Assembly (NCBI RefSeq): GCF_947507565.1
Contig: NC_089188.1
Span: 1,364,001-1,428,000, forward strand
DNA from: Oscarella lobularis
Taxonomy: Eukaryota > Porifera > Homoscleromorpha > Homosclerophorida > Oscarellidae
Length of the DNA: 64,000 bases
Reading direction: 5' to 3'
A program made the position numbers and the translations under genes. Shown one piece after another: positions 35,401-50,400 of the stretch; the stretch's first letter is position 1; every line of letters starts with the position of its first letter. Under the pieces are notes generated by a model, which made no database searches, was not told the origin of the DNA, and saw only the letters and a program-made list of their open reading frames with translations.

Positions 35401-38400
35401 TTCTTCCAACTTAGCGCTTTTCTGACTCTTCTCGATCGACAAATTGAACAATTCGATGTAGGCGTCAAGAGAGAACTGATACATCGGATCGATTCGTCCC
35501 ATGTCGTTGAGCACGAAGAAGAGTATGGACGCTCTCTGAGCGCAAGCCCTGTATCCTTCTCTCGCCGCGTCGATTTTCGCCTCAGTCTGTTCGCTGACTT
35601 GAAGCTGCTCGGTCACTTCCAATGCGGTCGTTTTCGACGTCTGCAGCGTATCGACGAGTTTTTCGTCGTCGAGTAGCGAACCCTGGGCCGTGCTGAGTAG
35701 ACGCAGGATTTCGTCTTCGAGCTCTTCGAGTTTTCTCTTGCCGGAAGCGATGTTGAGCACGAGCTTGTCCTTCTGTTCCTCCAGTTCGGGTCGTTCTCGA
35801 CGAACGACAATGCCTAGTAGTTGGGCTTCGAGACCTATCATCAGAGAAATGCCAAATGAGTCGTCATATTTGCAGGGTTTTACAAAGAATTTTTAAATTA
35901 AGTATGGGAAAAGGGTCTGGAAGCATAGATATAACACGAAAAGACGTTTTCAGTCGTTCGTTATGAATTGGAGGGCGTCTTTTTGCACGCAGCAAATTTT
36001 AAAAAAATTAAAAAGTTACGACACTTGATACAAACCACACGGAAGACGGTGCTATGGAGGTTTATCCGGTATCAGAGGTATCTCACAGGCGCAGCGGAAC
36101 TATTGGACTAGGAAGGCCGGAGCCCTTGTCAAGTTAGTATATTATCGGTAAACATAAATGAAGGGGTGGGTTAGACAGAACGGGTAAGGGCAGACTATTA
36201 CGACCAACGAAAATGTAAAAGAGGGAAGGGGTATGTGTGAGACGAAGTTAGATGCAGTTAGTGAAGGTCACTGCCAAAGCACCGAATATCGGTGTTGGCG
36301 GGAAGTGACGAGGCGCGGGTCGCCGAGCATGGAAAGATGGCCTTGATTTTGTTGAGAATGATGGTAGCATTGCCACGCTGGAGACCCACCGATAGACGTT
36401 TGCGCCAGTAATTGACGAATGCGGCGCGATCGTTGACAAAGTCGATGGAAGGACGAACGGCGGCCTTGCGGAAGAAGTCCCGAGCAATGGGGCTCCAACG
36501 GCCGTACACCTCCATGACGAGAGGGTCAAAGAGGTAGCCGAGGGAACCAGCCACTGCCCGGTACTTGTCGACCTTCTTTTGATCTTTTTGGGTCGCCGCA
36601 AAGCCGGAGACATTCGCCGCTTGAGATTGAACGTTCACCCCTAGGGGGTGCGTGATGCTGACGTCCAGAAGAATCTTTTTTCCTTGATCGAAGTTATAAA
36701 CGCCAAGTGAGGCGAATGACCGGCCACCGGGCCGTGATGGTCAAACCCTTGGGGTTTTATTTATGGTATATCTCTCAACTACACAGTACATATTCTAATA
36801 AACACACAGACTTGGGGAGAGTTTCCAACTCCCTTCTATCCTAGCCAAGAGCTCATGCTCCTGCTACTGATAAGTATATGGAAACGCTGGGTATATATAT
36901 AACAACCCTGCCTGGGTCACTTCGACTGCAGCTATGCACACAAAAAAAACACTCTTAATCGGCCGTAAATACGTTTCTGACAACAAAAACAAATGAATTT
37001 TGTCGCAAATCAATCTAGAAACGCGAAAAAACGACAATAAAACGCGTGCCACGTACGCAAGACACGCCCTGTCACGCTACATATGACGTCAGTTGTAACG
37101 CATGACAAAATGCCTCATACGAGAGAGTAGAGGCGAAGAATCGGCCGCGAAGTGCATTGTGAGTCTATTCTAAAGACGTTTGATCGTTCTTTGGAGGCAA
37201 AAAGCGAACGGATGCGTAGTAACGAGAACAAGCTTGGTCAGCAAAATCTAGGTGATATATGCCGCCTCTATAACGAGCATAGCGGCACGTGCGCTACATT
37301 AGTAGTACTGGCGCGCCGGGCGCCGTTTCAGTGGTAAAGGGAACGATGGAAAATATGTTTTCAGTCATTCCTTATGAATCTTCCTAGGTGAACGATAGAA
37401 AACATATTTTCTGCAGTAATTATTGCAAAGGATGGGCCGTCTCTTCTGCAGTAATTATTGCAAGCAGTAATTATTGCAAGGAACGGGCTGTCTGCAGTAA
37501 TGCCGACCCGTGTATTTGTCGGAAGATTTTATTACCTTGCTCTTTGACGGCAAAATTTACTATTGTCGTCTTCGTGGATATTTCTGGCGTGTAGTGGGGA
37601 TTGCTCAGCTTTGTCGTGATGTAGAAACGGAAATCGGGATTATACTCGACTTCCTTGTCACCGAGTCGAATCAGCATTCTTCCGGCTAAAGAAAGAGCGT
37701 GCAGGGCCCCCCTTCGCTAATTCGAAAGACATACCTTGCTTGATTATCGATTTGTTGAGAATTGGAGCGAGAGAAGGATCGAGTTCCTCTTGAACGTTCT
37801 GCAGCAGAACAGGCGATCCAAACTGTATGGCGTTCTCGAGGGTACGCAAGAAGTCGTGCTGCTGAAGATCGATGATTTTCAGTCCCGATTTGGTCTCCAT
37901 ATTCTTGACCCATTTGATGGCCTGCCCTTGGGGATCGATCATCAGGGGCCACCTGAAGAAAACTGAGTCGGAAAACGGAGGTGTCTCGCCTCTGCATACT
38001 GACCTGCTTCCTCTCGTCACGATGACTCCGTTTTCAGTTGAAAACGAGTCCGACGGCAGTCCCTGAATATTCCACTCTCTTACCGTCGTCGCCTTGGCGA
38101 GAAAAGCGGCGAAAGAAAATTCAGGATTGCAAGGCACGTTCAATTCTCGAACCTAGTTCGTTCAGAAAACCAAAAGCGACGACATTTCCTCTCCAACTAC
38201 TCACCCGTTTTAGCCACGTCTTCTGAATCAAATCCTCTCGATATTCAGACAAAAACGGACCGGTGTAGGACAAGCAGGCAGACGCAACGAGACAATCGCC
38301 CACCAAGTAACCCAATTTCTCTTCCAAGTCCTACGCAACGTAAAGTGAAAATTCAAATTTCTCCCAATTCGCCCACTGACCGCCACGCTCGCTTTCCAAC

Positions 38401-41400
38401 GCTCCCTCTCGCCCGCTAATCCCGACACGAGTTTTCCGGCTCGTTCCAACTTCAGCTCGGTCAACTCGGCACTTTTTCGGAGCTCTTCTTTTCGCGCCAA
38501 CTTCTCGTCGTACTGCTTTTTCAAGTCCTCGATTCGATCCTGCACCTCTTGGAGTCGAGCTTTCGCCTCGGCCAATTCCGCCTGCGTCTTTTCGAGACGA
38601 CGAGTCGCCTGCGAGAGTCGCTGCCGCTTCGGCTCGATGACTCGATACACGCGCCCGTACACTTCCATAGCGCACACCCACATGCAAAGGGAGCGCGCCG
38701 CCTGCGACACGCGGCCCATTGTGACCGGTTCGAAGTCGGGCTGCGACGTGTATTGACCGATTTTCTTCAGGACGCGATCCGACATGTTTTCCTTGTCGAA
38801 ATGAATTAATTGCTTGATAAAATTCGGATCACCTAGACGACAACATTTTGCCATATCTTTATAATGTATTTTTCTTTTTGACGTGTACCAAGTTGCCTCT
38901 TCGCTTCGGCCCAGCTCGGCTCGGCTCCCCTTAGAATCATAACCGCTCGCATCACGCGGCCGACGAGTTCAGGCGGATTGCCGTAGGATTTGATCTCGGT
39001 CAAATCTTTTTTATTTAACGCTTCCAAAGCCTGTGGTAGAAGAGCGTCATATTAGAAAAAATAGAACAACGTTATTAAAGCTTTACCTTGACTGCTTCTT
39101 CCAGTGCCGGCAACGCCGCCTCCAAATCCTGCTGCGCCGTTTCGGCGATCTTCTTGCACTCGGCCTCTTCCTCGGCGATTTTTTCACCTCGAGCGCTCAC
39201 CGCCTGTGAAAGAGAGAATAAAACAAATACAGATGTTTTTCACTTTTTCGGGCCTTTTGTTGTTCGTCTGCTTCGCGCTTTTGCTGGACAATGATGACGA
39301 GATACTCTTCGCACTGCTTCTGAAATTCAGCCACTTTGACTTTGGCCTCCTCTAACTCAATGGACATCGCTTCGACTTTCTTTCTCGTGTCGTCCAACTT
39401 GAACAGCCCGTTCTTCAGCTTCGTCGCAGCGTCACCGAGCTCCTTTCGTTTCTCGTCGAGTAGCCTATATAAAGTCGAGCGCCTTGATGATCGTTTTCTT
39501 TCCTCGTCGTCCGTCCCACCTTCTATAGCCGGAGACGAGTTCGAGATAATTCGTCGGCGTGACGTAGTTGTGACGTCGCATTTCGAGCAGCATCGAATTT
39601 GACTTTTCCACCACCGATCGATGAACCGTAACGAAAATCTGAGCGACGTTCTTGCGCAGCTGGCAAAGAAGACGTTATCTTTCCGCGTGCAAAATAAGTT
39701 TTCGTACCTCTGCGGCCTTTTCCCCTTCGCCGAGATTCACCTCTTCCAAATATTTTTCGGAAACTTCCAATAGAGCATCCTTGGGCCACTCGCTAAACCA
39801 ATCGATTGTCGTACAGTTGACAAAAGCTGGATACTGTCGTATGCGATTCCTGCAGAAAAGAGACTACACTTTGTTTCTGCTCGTCGATATATCATCTTTA
39901 CCGAAAGGGGTCCCCAACGGGGCTCATGCAAAGAACGACGTGCAGATTGTTCCGCACGCGTTCGATCAGAAACGCAAACACGGCGTCCGCCTGATCGGAG
40001 ATCCCACTCTTCTTAACGTCGTCTGCTAGTGCCGTTCGAATCTAAGAATTAAATCGATGTGTACGGCACGATTTTTCGCTTCATTCGCGGCGTTACTCAC
40101 TTCCTCCAATTCGTCTGCCTTGTACAAATTCGGCACTTCGCCGCTGCTCAGTATATTGTTGATGTCTTCGAGGAATGACTCCTCGACGACTTGGGTGTCG
40201 GTGAAAAGAAACATCGTGGGTTTGTTCTCGACTCCAGCCATATAGTACAACTTCTTCAGATCTAGATTTTTCATAAATTAAGAACGAGAAACTGCGCTGG
40301 CAATATCGTCTTGCCTTCTCGAAATTCCGCTTTGCGATAGTGCCGCGAGACTTCGATTTGAAAAACGCGATATTCAAGAATCGAGGAGGCGAGTCGGGTC
40401 AAACTCTGTCGCCCACTTCCACCGATCCCAACCAAAAGCACATTGCCTCGCTGCTGCCGAATAACGCGAATAATACGACAAACTAAGAAAAAACACGCAG
40501 TGAAGAGACTGATTCGTGATTTATATGTACAGTATTTATACCGTGTTCGATGGCGTCCTTGAATAGAACCAAATCCATGGCGATGACGCCCGGCGTCATG
40601 TTGTAGTCTTCGAGCGAGTTCTCCGTGAACGTTTTCAGCTGCTTGAGATCGGCGACGTCCTCGTAAACCGGATTGTCGGCCTTGAGAAAATCGGCGAAAA
40701 CGGGCGACTGTTTATTGGGGCACAAATTGTGAAAGGAGACTTCGAATAAAGTGCCGAGCTTTTCGTTGAGCATGTCCTTGAACGCCTCCTGATCTCGACT
40801 GTCGACTAGACGATCGGAAAAGACGCGAAAGCACTCGTGCACCCACAGGCGCGTCATCGCCGCTTTCGTGTCGTGATAGTCCTTGTGAGCGCGCAGGAGA
40901 CCCTGAAACACCTTCGATATGTCGCGCAAGTTGAACAGATAGTGAATCTTCGTCGGCGTCGGCAACATTCGCGCGACAATCGTCTCGTAGATCTCGACGG
41001 TCGCCTGCGTCATGACGTCGCCGATCGGCTTGACGTCCTCCTCGAAATCCTGCAACTTCTGATTGATCATCGTCCCGAAGATGCGCTTGATCTGCGACTC
41101 GTGCGGAAACGTCATATTGATCAGATTGAAGCGACTCTGCAGTCGACGCGAAATGACCTGTCGGCCGCCGCCCGGGGGTCCCATCGCGGCGAGCAGAAAC
41201 ATGTCGCGTATCTCCTTCTTCGTCTGCTTTTGCCGATCGTACCAGAAACGATAATCGAGCCACATGCGAAGGAGCTCGAGCGGCGGCTGCGAGCCGAACG
41301 TATCCTTCGCCGGCATGTTGAGATCGTCCAAAAAGGTGAGCATCTTCTTTCCGCCGACCGGCACGAATACGCCCTTCGTTCGCTTCTCCACCTTACTTTC

Positions 41401-44400
41401 GATGATCTCCTGAACGTTGTTCGACGACGTCTGCGCCGACATGTTGACGACGAGCATGTTGTAAAGACGCGGGTTGAGACGGCCGAGAACCGTTTGGGCG
41501 ACGGACGTCTTTCCCGTGCCGACGGGACCGACGAGTAGGACGGGATGCTGAGCGAGGATGAGATTGTAAACGAGGAAGTCGTATCGGACCGTGTCCACCG
41601 TCGGAACGATGATCTTGTAGAAAGGCAGCGATGGATTGTAGCGCCAGGCGGCGTGGAGTTTCTGTTCCCACAGCGCCCAGCCCTTCTGCTTCACATCCAC
41701 GTAATATTCGTAGACGGTATCCTACGGGAGAATAATAGATAAAAAGGAGCAAAGGGCTCTTTTTTTTCCCTACTTTGCTCGGAAACTGGCCTTCGAGTTC
41801 GCGAACGTAGTTGTCCATCTTTTTTCGACTCGCTTCGTCGACCGACGCACATATGGACCAAATCATTGAAAAGAGGAACCAGAGCTCGATCATTCGAGGA
41901 TAGTTTTCCGCATCGTCGGCGGTCACCTAAAAAGCAAACGATCTACCTCCACCTCCTCCGTGTCTTTCTCGTGGTTTACCCCGTTTTCCGGTGTCGCCAG
42001 CGCGTCGAAGAGTCGACAGAGAGATATCACCGAATTTAGCTGGGACGTCGGGACGAGTTCCTTGCACGAGCGACGACGAAAATAGAGCAGCTTGTCGATG
42101 AACTTGTCAAAGAGCCTCTGCAAATGTTCAGCCGACTCCTATAAAAGAAATAGAGACTCCGTGCTAGCCGATTTATCCATCACCTTGTCCTTGCGTTTCT
42201 CGAGCCACGACGAAACGTACGGCCTCCAGCCCAAATCGACGTAGTCCAAAAAGACCATGCCGCAGCGGCTGACCGTAGCCGGCGAAGCGACGGCAAGATC
42301 CTGAGTTTCGAAGAGAAGCGACACCTGCTCGGGCATGCTAATTCGTTCCCCGTTGATGAGAGTTAGAATCTTGTTGTCGTCCATGACGGAATTCATCGAT
42401 TCGATCCACAGAGTGTCGACGGGGGCGTCAAAGAGGAGCCACTTTTGATCCGGCTTTTCGTCTAAAAGAGAGAGTTTATATATCTGGAAGCAATACCTCA
42501 GGAAAAATTTTAAAGAGGCGTGGTTAATTACATAGCTTTAGTATAAAAATGTTGGGGAAAGTGAGTTTTTACTTGCTAAGTCTGGCGGTAAACTGTAAAA
42601 GGCCAGTTTCTTTGCCTATAATATGTGAAGGTTTGGGTAAAAGACTTCCATACTCGTAGATTGGGCGAAGGGTCCCCCTTTGGGGATAAAAAGCTGAGAG
42701 ATTCGTCGTTTGACCATAAAATGGCCAAAAAACACGTCTTCTCGCGTAGAGAACTTTTAAAAATAAACAAACAAGTTTTAGTTTGGAAAAATGTCTCGGT
42801 TTGTCTTGCATGAAATTGCAGGTGTAACAGTAAAATATAAAGCAGAGTGCAACGTGAAGGAAAAATAAAAAAGGGTACTTGATGGTGATGATGATGAATA
42901 TTATCATCGATGATCAAGTATTCTTCTCTTCCTCAATCATAAAAGAATAATTACAAGAGACTGGCAAACTGTTCTTTCCTGTAATAAATTAAAGAACAAT
43001 TACAAGGGACTAGCCAACCGTTCTCTCCTGTAATAAATTACAGTGAAAATACAAGGGACTGGCCAAAAGTTCTTTCCTGTAATAAATTACAGAAAAATTA
43101 CAAGGGACTGGCCAACTGTTCTTTCCTGTAATCAATTACAGGAAAATTACAAGGGACTGGCCAACTGTTCTCTCCTGTAATAAATTACAGTGAAATAACA
43201 AGGAACTGGCCAACTGTTCTTTCCTGTAATAAATTACATGAAAATTACAAGGGACTGGCCAACTGTTCTCTCCTGTAACAAATTACAGAAAAATTACAAG
43301 GGACTGGCCAACTGTTCTCCAGTGTAATAAATTACAGTGAAATTACAAGGGACTGGCCAACTGTTCTTTCCTGTAATAAATTACAGGAAAATTACAAGGG
43401 ACTGGCCAACTGTTCTCTCCTGTAATAAATTACAGTGAAATTACAAGGGACTGGCCAACTGTTCTCTCCTGTAATAATTTACAGTGAAATTACAAGGGAC
43501 TGGCCAACTGTTCTTTCCTGTAATAAATTACAGGAAAATTACAAGGGACTGGCCAACTGTTCTCTCCTGTAATAAATTACAGTGAAATTACAAGGGACTG
43601 GCCAACTGTTCTCTCCTGTAATAATTTACAGTGAAATTACAAGGGACTGGCCAACTGTTCTTTCCTGTAATAAATTACAGGAAAATTACAAGGGACTGGC
43701 CAACTGTTCTCTCCTGTAATAAATTACAGTGAAATTACAAGGGACTGGCCAACTGTTCTTTCCTGTAATAAATTACAGTGAAATTACAAGAGACTGGCCA
43801 ACTGTTCTTTCCTGCAATAAATTACAGGAAAATTACAAGGGACTGGCCAACTGTTCTCTCCTGTAATAAATTACAGTGAAATTACAAGGGACTGGCCAAC
43901 TGTTCTCTCCTGTAATAATTTACAGTGAAATTACAAGGGACTGGCCAACTGTTCTTTCCTGTAATAAATTACAGGAAAATTACAAGGGACTGGCCAACTG
44001 TTCTCTCCTGTAATAAATTACAGTGAAATTACAAGGGACTGGCCAACTGTTCTCTCCTGTAATAATTTACAGTGAAATTACAAGGGACTGGCCAACTGTT
44101 CTTTCCTGTAATAAATTACAGGAAAATTACAAGGGACTGGCCAACTGTTCTCTCCTGTAATAAATTACAGTGAAATTACAAGGGACTGGCCAACTCTTCT
44201 CTCCTGTAATAAATTACATAAAAATTACAAGGGACTGGCCAACTGTTCTCTAGTGTAATAAATTACAGTGAAATTACAAGGGACTGGCCAACTGTTCTCT
44301 CCTGTAATAAATTACAGTGAAATTACAAGGGACTGGCCAACTGTTCTCTCCTGTAATAATTTACAGTGAAATTACAAGGGACTGGCCAACTGTTCTTTCC

Positions 44401-47400
44401 TGTAATAAATTACAGGAAAATTACAAGGGACTGGTCAACTGTTCTCTAGTGTAATAAATTACAGAGAAATTACAAGGGACTGGCCAACTGGTCTCTAGTG
44501 TAATAAATTACAGAGAAATTACAAGGGACTGGCCAACTGTTTTTTCCTGTAATAAATTACAGTGAAATTACAAGGGACTGGCCAACTGTTCTCTCCTGTA
44601 ATAAATTACAGTGAAATTACAAGGGACTGGCCAACTGTTCTTTCCTGTAATAAATTACAGGAAAATTACAAGGAACTGGCCAACTGTTCATATTATCAGT
44701 AAACATAAATCTATGGGTGGGTTAGCAAGTACAGGTCCTTAAGGGCAGACTATTACGAAACTAAAACGTGGAACTAGGGAAGGGGAATGTGTGACGCAGT
44801 TAGATGCCGTTACTGTCAAGTGAGGAATGAGGCGACCACCAGGCCATCGATGCACTCAAACCTTGGGGTAGTATGGGTCGGCGATAGGCGGGGCCGACCC
44901 ATGCCGCATATAGGGACTACATTCTTGGCGACCACCAGGCCATCGATGCACTCAAACCTTGGGGTAGTATGGGTCGGCGATAGGCGGGGCCGACCCATGC
45001 CGCATATAGGGACTACATTCTTACCCGCGCAAGCTTGTCTCATAACAGTTGATAATATTCCGTCTGTCCACTCGTTCGTATTCAAGTCGAATTCGCCGTA
45101 GAGTTCGCCAAGGGAGACGGCTTTTGGGTTGATAGGAAGATCCTGAAATAAAATCGTCAAATTTAGAACCCCCTTACGCCGTTTCATTTCGTACGTGAAC
45201 TTTGGTCCACGGATTCGGCGTGTCTTTTCGCTCGCGCCTATTCTCGTCTTCGTGCTCCTTGTGAAGTCGCGTCAAAGCCGATCGAAGTGTGCGCCACGTC
45301 GTCGACTTTCCCGAGCCCGTTTCGCCGACGATCATCGTCGAGTGACGAGAATTCTTCGTTTCGTACACTTGGATGATCTTCAAGAACGTTATGTCCGTTG
45401 GCTGAAGACCGGCGATCTTCAATTCAGTTGATATAGCGGCTTTCATCTGCAAAAGAACTCGATTCGTCAAATTGAAAACCTCGACGAGAAACTCGCCTTG
45501 GAATAGTCCAGCGACGGAGTCTCGACCCCCGGAAACAAATCGGAAACGATTCCATTGAACAAGGGCAAGTCCACCGAAGTCAACTTGGCAACGTTCATGT
45601 CCTTCATAGCCAGCAACAAGACCTACGACACAGCAGAAATTATTAGTTTTTTCGTACAATTATTACTACAGTACCTCTTCTTCGGGCATATCTGGATTCG
45701 ACCTCCGTTTTCGACCGGCGTAGCGCAATACGGACACGAGAGCGCGAAGACCGAAGTCGTAGTGATCTTGCTTCGACAGTTGCTGCACGGCGAGCGAATA
45801 GAGTGTAAAGACTTTGTTAGCCAAAACCTAGAACACGCAAAAAATTCATCGTCGCCATTGCCGATTTTTCGCTCTCGCCTTAGTGTTGGAAAATCCTTCT
45901 CCAAATAAAATGATTTCGGCGATGAGACGCGAATCGGGCACCATCATCGAGATGGGACGAAACATGCTTTTCAAATTGTCGGGAAGTTCCGTTCGGCCGG
46001 CATAGCCTTTCAGATTTCGTTACGACACAGTGCCCGGCGCATCGCCCTCGTGAGCTTACCTGGATTCATTGTGATGAATATGCCACAAGACCAGACGAGA
46101 CTTATTTCGCGCCCTTCGAACACGAAACGCTGTAAATTGCGAGTGAGCGCCTGGAGAATGGAAAGAATCTGCTGCGCGACGACGGACAGCACTTCGATGT
46201 TGATTCGATTGAATTCGTCGAAGCAGCCCCAAGCGCCGGTCTTGGGAAACAAAAGAACGCTTATCACATCAAACGAAAAGTCTTACAGTTACGAATTTAC
46301 CTGAGCCAATCCGCTGAACATGCGTCCCATGCTCTTGTAGTCCAGCCCTTCCGAACAGTTGACGACGATCACGTAGGCGCCCAGCGCTTTGCCGAGATCT
46401 TTCACGGTTTCCGTCTTTCCCGTGCCAGCCGGACCCTTTGGGCTGCCGCCGCGGTGAAGATGCAGAGCCGTAGTCAGAGTCATGTAGCATCTAGAAAAAG
46501 AGACGTCAAGAGAAGAGCAGACGACTCCGTGCGTGCGTGCCTGTCAGTCAGAGGAGTGATGACGAGTCGACCCGAATTTCCGAGATATTCGTATCCGTAG
46601 CGAAAATGGGTATTCGTTTGGCGCGCAATGCAGTCGTCGATCGCCTAAGAAGAAAGACAACGTGAGAAAAGGTGAGGAGGAGGAGGATGGTCTTCAGCTT
46701 ACTTCTTCCCAATAGAGTCGGAGCTGCATTAGCCACTCGAAAGCGTTCACGTCGTTGCAGCCGGACTTTATGAGACGATCGATCACGTCGCGTGCATGAA
46801 CCTTTTCAATTCGTTTTTCACAAAAAGGAAATATCATTGTCGCGCTTTCATTTTCAAACCTCGATCGTCACCAAAGCGACCAATTTCAATCGCTGAAGCT
46901 TCGTCAAGTTGCCCCTCAACGCCTCGGAAAACTTGCTCAGCAAACCAATCTAGGAGGAAAATTCGATCTTCTTTACGCGTTTTTCCTGTACAACGAACTT
47001 GTTTCTTTTTCATGCTTTTCAATCCCTTCTTGTCACCCCGCTCCTTCATCGTTTTCAACGCTTTCGTGCAGTCGGCCGTCCACTGGATTTGACTCGACGT
47101 TATGAGCATCTACGCTGAACATCAAGACCCCTTTTCCCCTCCCTCGAAACGACGCGGTTTACCTGTCCCGGCCAATCCTTCACCCACTTGTCCCTCTTGC
47201 TCGTCTGCTTCTTCAAAGCGACCTTGCACGCCTTGAGAACCTCCTTGAGCGTGTGTCTCATGTTCTTCTCGACGTCGCCGAGCCACGACTCGACGGGCCC
47301 CTCGAGAAGAACGGCGTGCTGGAACTCGACCTCTTCGCCGTCGGCGGAGACCATCGTCGACGCTTCGGTCTTGTCTCTCACTCGATGCAACTTGAGGTGA

Positions 47401-50400
47401 ACGACGTTGTCGAAGCACTTCTTCAAGTGAGGCTGCACGGCTTCGGGATTCTTCGACTGGCCGAGAATTTCGAGAAGATCGTCGTTCGATAAGAAGTAGA
47501 AGCGCGGAAAGAGCTGTCTCTTCGTTTCCAAGTACATATCGAGAGATTTTTGAATTTCTTCGAGATTCACGTTCATTTCGTTGAGCGTTTCGAGCAGGCC
47601 TTCCTGGTGCGTTCCGGTCTTCGCATTTCTCACTTTATTCAATCCCGTCATGATGGTCTACGACGAGGAGATAAAGAGGAGCCCCTTCGCTCTCTCAATA
47701 AGCCTACCTTCCACTTCGAATTGACGTCATCAAATGTGGCCGACTCTACGGGAAGTTGCTTGCGAATGTCTTCACCAATAAAAATGTTCTGAAAGCAAAG
47801 TGACGTCAAAAAACTCCTATAATCAATTTCATCACCTCTAAGTACATCCACTGGCGCTGAACAGTCAGAATCATTTCGATGCACTCCAATATGTGAGACA
47901 AGGTACGTTCCCATTGATCGACCTATGAAATTTCCCTATTGCACTACCCCCTCACTGTTTTCCCCCTCTCTCACCTCCGCTTCGAAAGCTTTTACGTAAC
48001 GCGATGCTTTCATTGTCGACAGCGTAATCTGATTGTCCTCCAACGACTGGAATATTTCGTCCGTGCCCCTGAAAAAGTTGAACTGAGCGCGCGGTCGCGA
48101 ATTCCAACGTCGTCGTTCTTACTTCAATCTGAAGTGACCTCTATCCTTGTACGGTCCGATGTCCAATTGCAATCCCTCCCACATTTCTTTGATTCCGGCG
48201 AGGGCTTGTTCGATCGACAATTCCTTGCTGGCGGCACCTGAAATTTCCATGATAGCATCGCCGAACTGATCGAGACCGAGCTCGATGATTTTTTCGAGGG
48301 TAAACTCGTCTCCTGAATACGAGACGATGGTGAGAAAAGAGAAACAGTCATAATAATCATCATAATAATAAGAGACCGGTGTGATCGAACGGCTTCTGAA
48401 CTTCCTGCTTTAACTGAATCCAATGTCGTTCGCGCATCGCCGGATTTTTCAGCGCCTGTATAAGCGGCATCGTTCGCTTGAACTGTTCAATCCGATTTCG
48501 TAGATGATCGAGAATTTCCCAGCCTTTCTCCTATACAACAAACACAAGTCATCGGCACATTTATTATCGTTTTTTTTCTCCCCTTCCTTACCTTCAGTTC
48601 TCGAGCCAGACGAATGCATCGCTTTAGCATTCCCTGAGCGTTCATCTCCATGTCGTCGGTAACGAGTTCGCCGAATTTCCCCTGTTTCCACCCGTCCCAC
48701 GACGCTTCCCACTCGGACACCAATTCCCAGATCAGTTCCAAGCTATCCAAGTCCTTGTCGAGCGTCTGAATTTCACGCGACGGCGGATGCTCGATTTTGA
48801 ATATGGATAGTCCGCGACGCAGCTGGGCCTCCTGGAGCTTCAGCTGAGCCAACTGCGTTCGCGTGCTCGTGACGAAGTCCTGCGCCTGGGCTACGGTCAC
48901 CGAACTGGTGAACGGACCTTGGGCGAGAAAATCTTCCAGAAGAAAGGCGACCGTTTTCTTGAATTCTTCCGCGTCGTGTAGGAGTCCGGTTTTGAATTTT
49001 TCCTAAAAATTTTGGTTTCGCGTCACGTAAATAAATAAATAAATAAATAAATAGATGTAGTCAGCGTGCCTTGTGTTTTTTCAGCATCGTTTCGCTGTCT
49101 ATGAGACACTGTTGGAACGTTATCCATTCGCCATTCAAAGAGTCGAGCATGGTCCTCGTCTGAGAGAGAAAGTGTTGATGCACAAAGGTGAAAACGTCGA
49201 TACGCCGTCTGCTAACCTGTTCCGGTATTTCGACGTCATATTTGTCCAAAATGGCGAACTGTTCGTGAAGGGGACTGAATTTCGCTTCGGTTGCTTTCAA
49301 GTCCGTTTGAAGTTGTTCGAGCAACGATAGGCTGTCGCCGAGCTCGTCCAACGTCTTCGGCGGAGAGCTCAATCTAGGAGAGAAGAAAGAATTTATCGCA
49401 TCATGCAAAATCGACGCGTTCGTCGCATCTCACTTCTTCACGCTTTTGTTCAAATACGTCGAGAGATCGTTCAATTGACGCGTCGTCATCTCTCGCAGTA
49501 GATTGGTGAACTTCTGCTGCCACTCTTCGCAGTGCTGCATGAGAGCGACTTTGAGCGGAGAACAGTCGAGCAAGACAAATTGTATCGTCTGAACGGTGTC
49601 CTCTTTTTGGACATTATTGGACACTTCAGAATATCTGATAGGACAAAGTGAGTTGGCTCGCGATACGAGTCGAGGTTATTTACCGTTGAATGTCGGCGTC
49701 AAAAGACGATATGGCAGGATTGAGGCGTTCGTATCGACGAATGAAAGCGTCCTTCGAGATTTCCCAAATTTCTCGATAACTACGCGTAGAAGAAGATGAA
49801 AAATGAAAATTAGAAAATGGCTTCTCTTGATCTCACCTGTCCCAAACTTTCAGGTACGAAACCAGGTGCGTCGTATTCGAACTCAATCCATTCCGTATGT
49901 TCTGCTGCACCTTCTTCGTCTCCTCGTCGTTCTGGATAACGACGTAAACGGGCTACAAAAACAATAAAAAAAATCGATTCGCCGTTTGTCACTCCTATCA
50001 ATGTCCTTACGTCTCTCGTCGATCGTCGTCTCGTCAGCAAGTCCGGAAGACGCTCTATCACGGCGACGCAGTCGGTCAGTCCCTCCGCCACGTCGACGAC
50101 CATACCGCTTAGCGCTTCGGACGTCGGCAAGAAGTCCACCTGCGGCTTCGTTATCTGATCTTTCAAGACGACCTGAACGCGAAACAGGGGATTGGGCGAC
50201 GTTTTGCCGTCTCCGTTGATGGCTCTCGACAACTCCTGCAACGACCATTTTACGTTCAAACGAAACGCCTCCTCGACGAGCCGATCCATTTTCTCGGTAT
50301 ACGAAAACCAATAGTCGGCAACCTGAAATTCGGCGTTTTATATATGTACGTAATATTTGAATTTTTTCTCACGTCGCTGCTATCTTGACGAAATACTCTG

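Larger units (their letters stand above)
42480..45022 (+). mobile_element. Interspersed repeat copy B, expanded by a minisatellite (DNAH2 intron)
   Basis: The left part (42480-42790) matches copy C at 54210-54560 (AAATGTGAAGGTTTGGGTAA, CTTCTCGCGTAGAGAACTTT). The right part (44690-44830) matches copy A. Between them lies the 49-bp minisatellite, and beyond it a 96-bp tandem duplication. Confidence 0.8.

Noticed and set aside
40837-41538. 233-codon plus-strand ORF, and similar long ORFs antisense to DNAH2 exons (e.g. 50805-51434)
   Set aside because: Antisense shadows of GC-rich dynein exons; the minus strand reads as conserved AAA3 and linker sequence.
44787-45187. ORFs on both strands across 44787-45187
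   Set aside because: They are created by the 96-bp duplication; only the minus-strand part from 45025 upward is a real DNAH2 exon ([19 protein letters not shown]).
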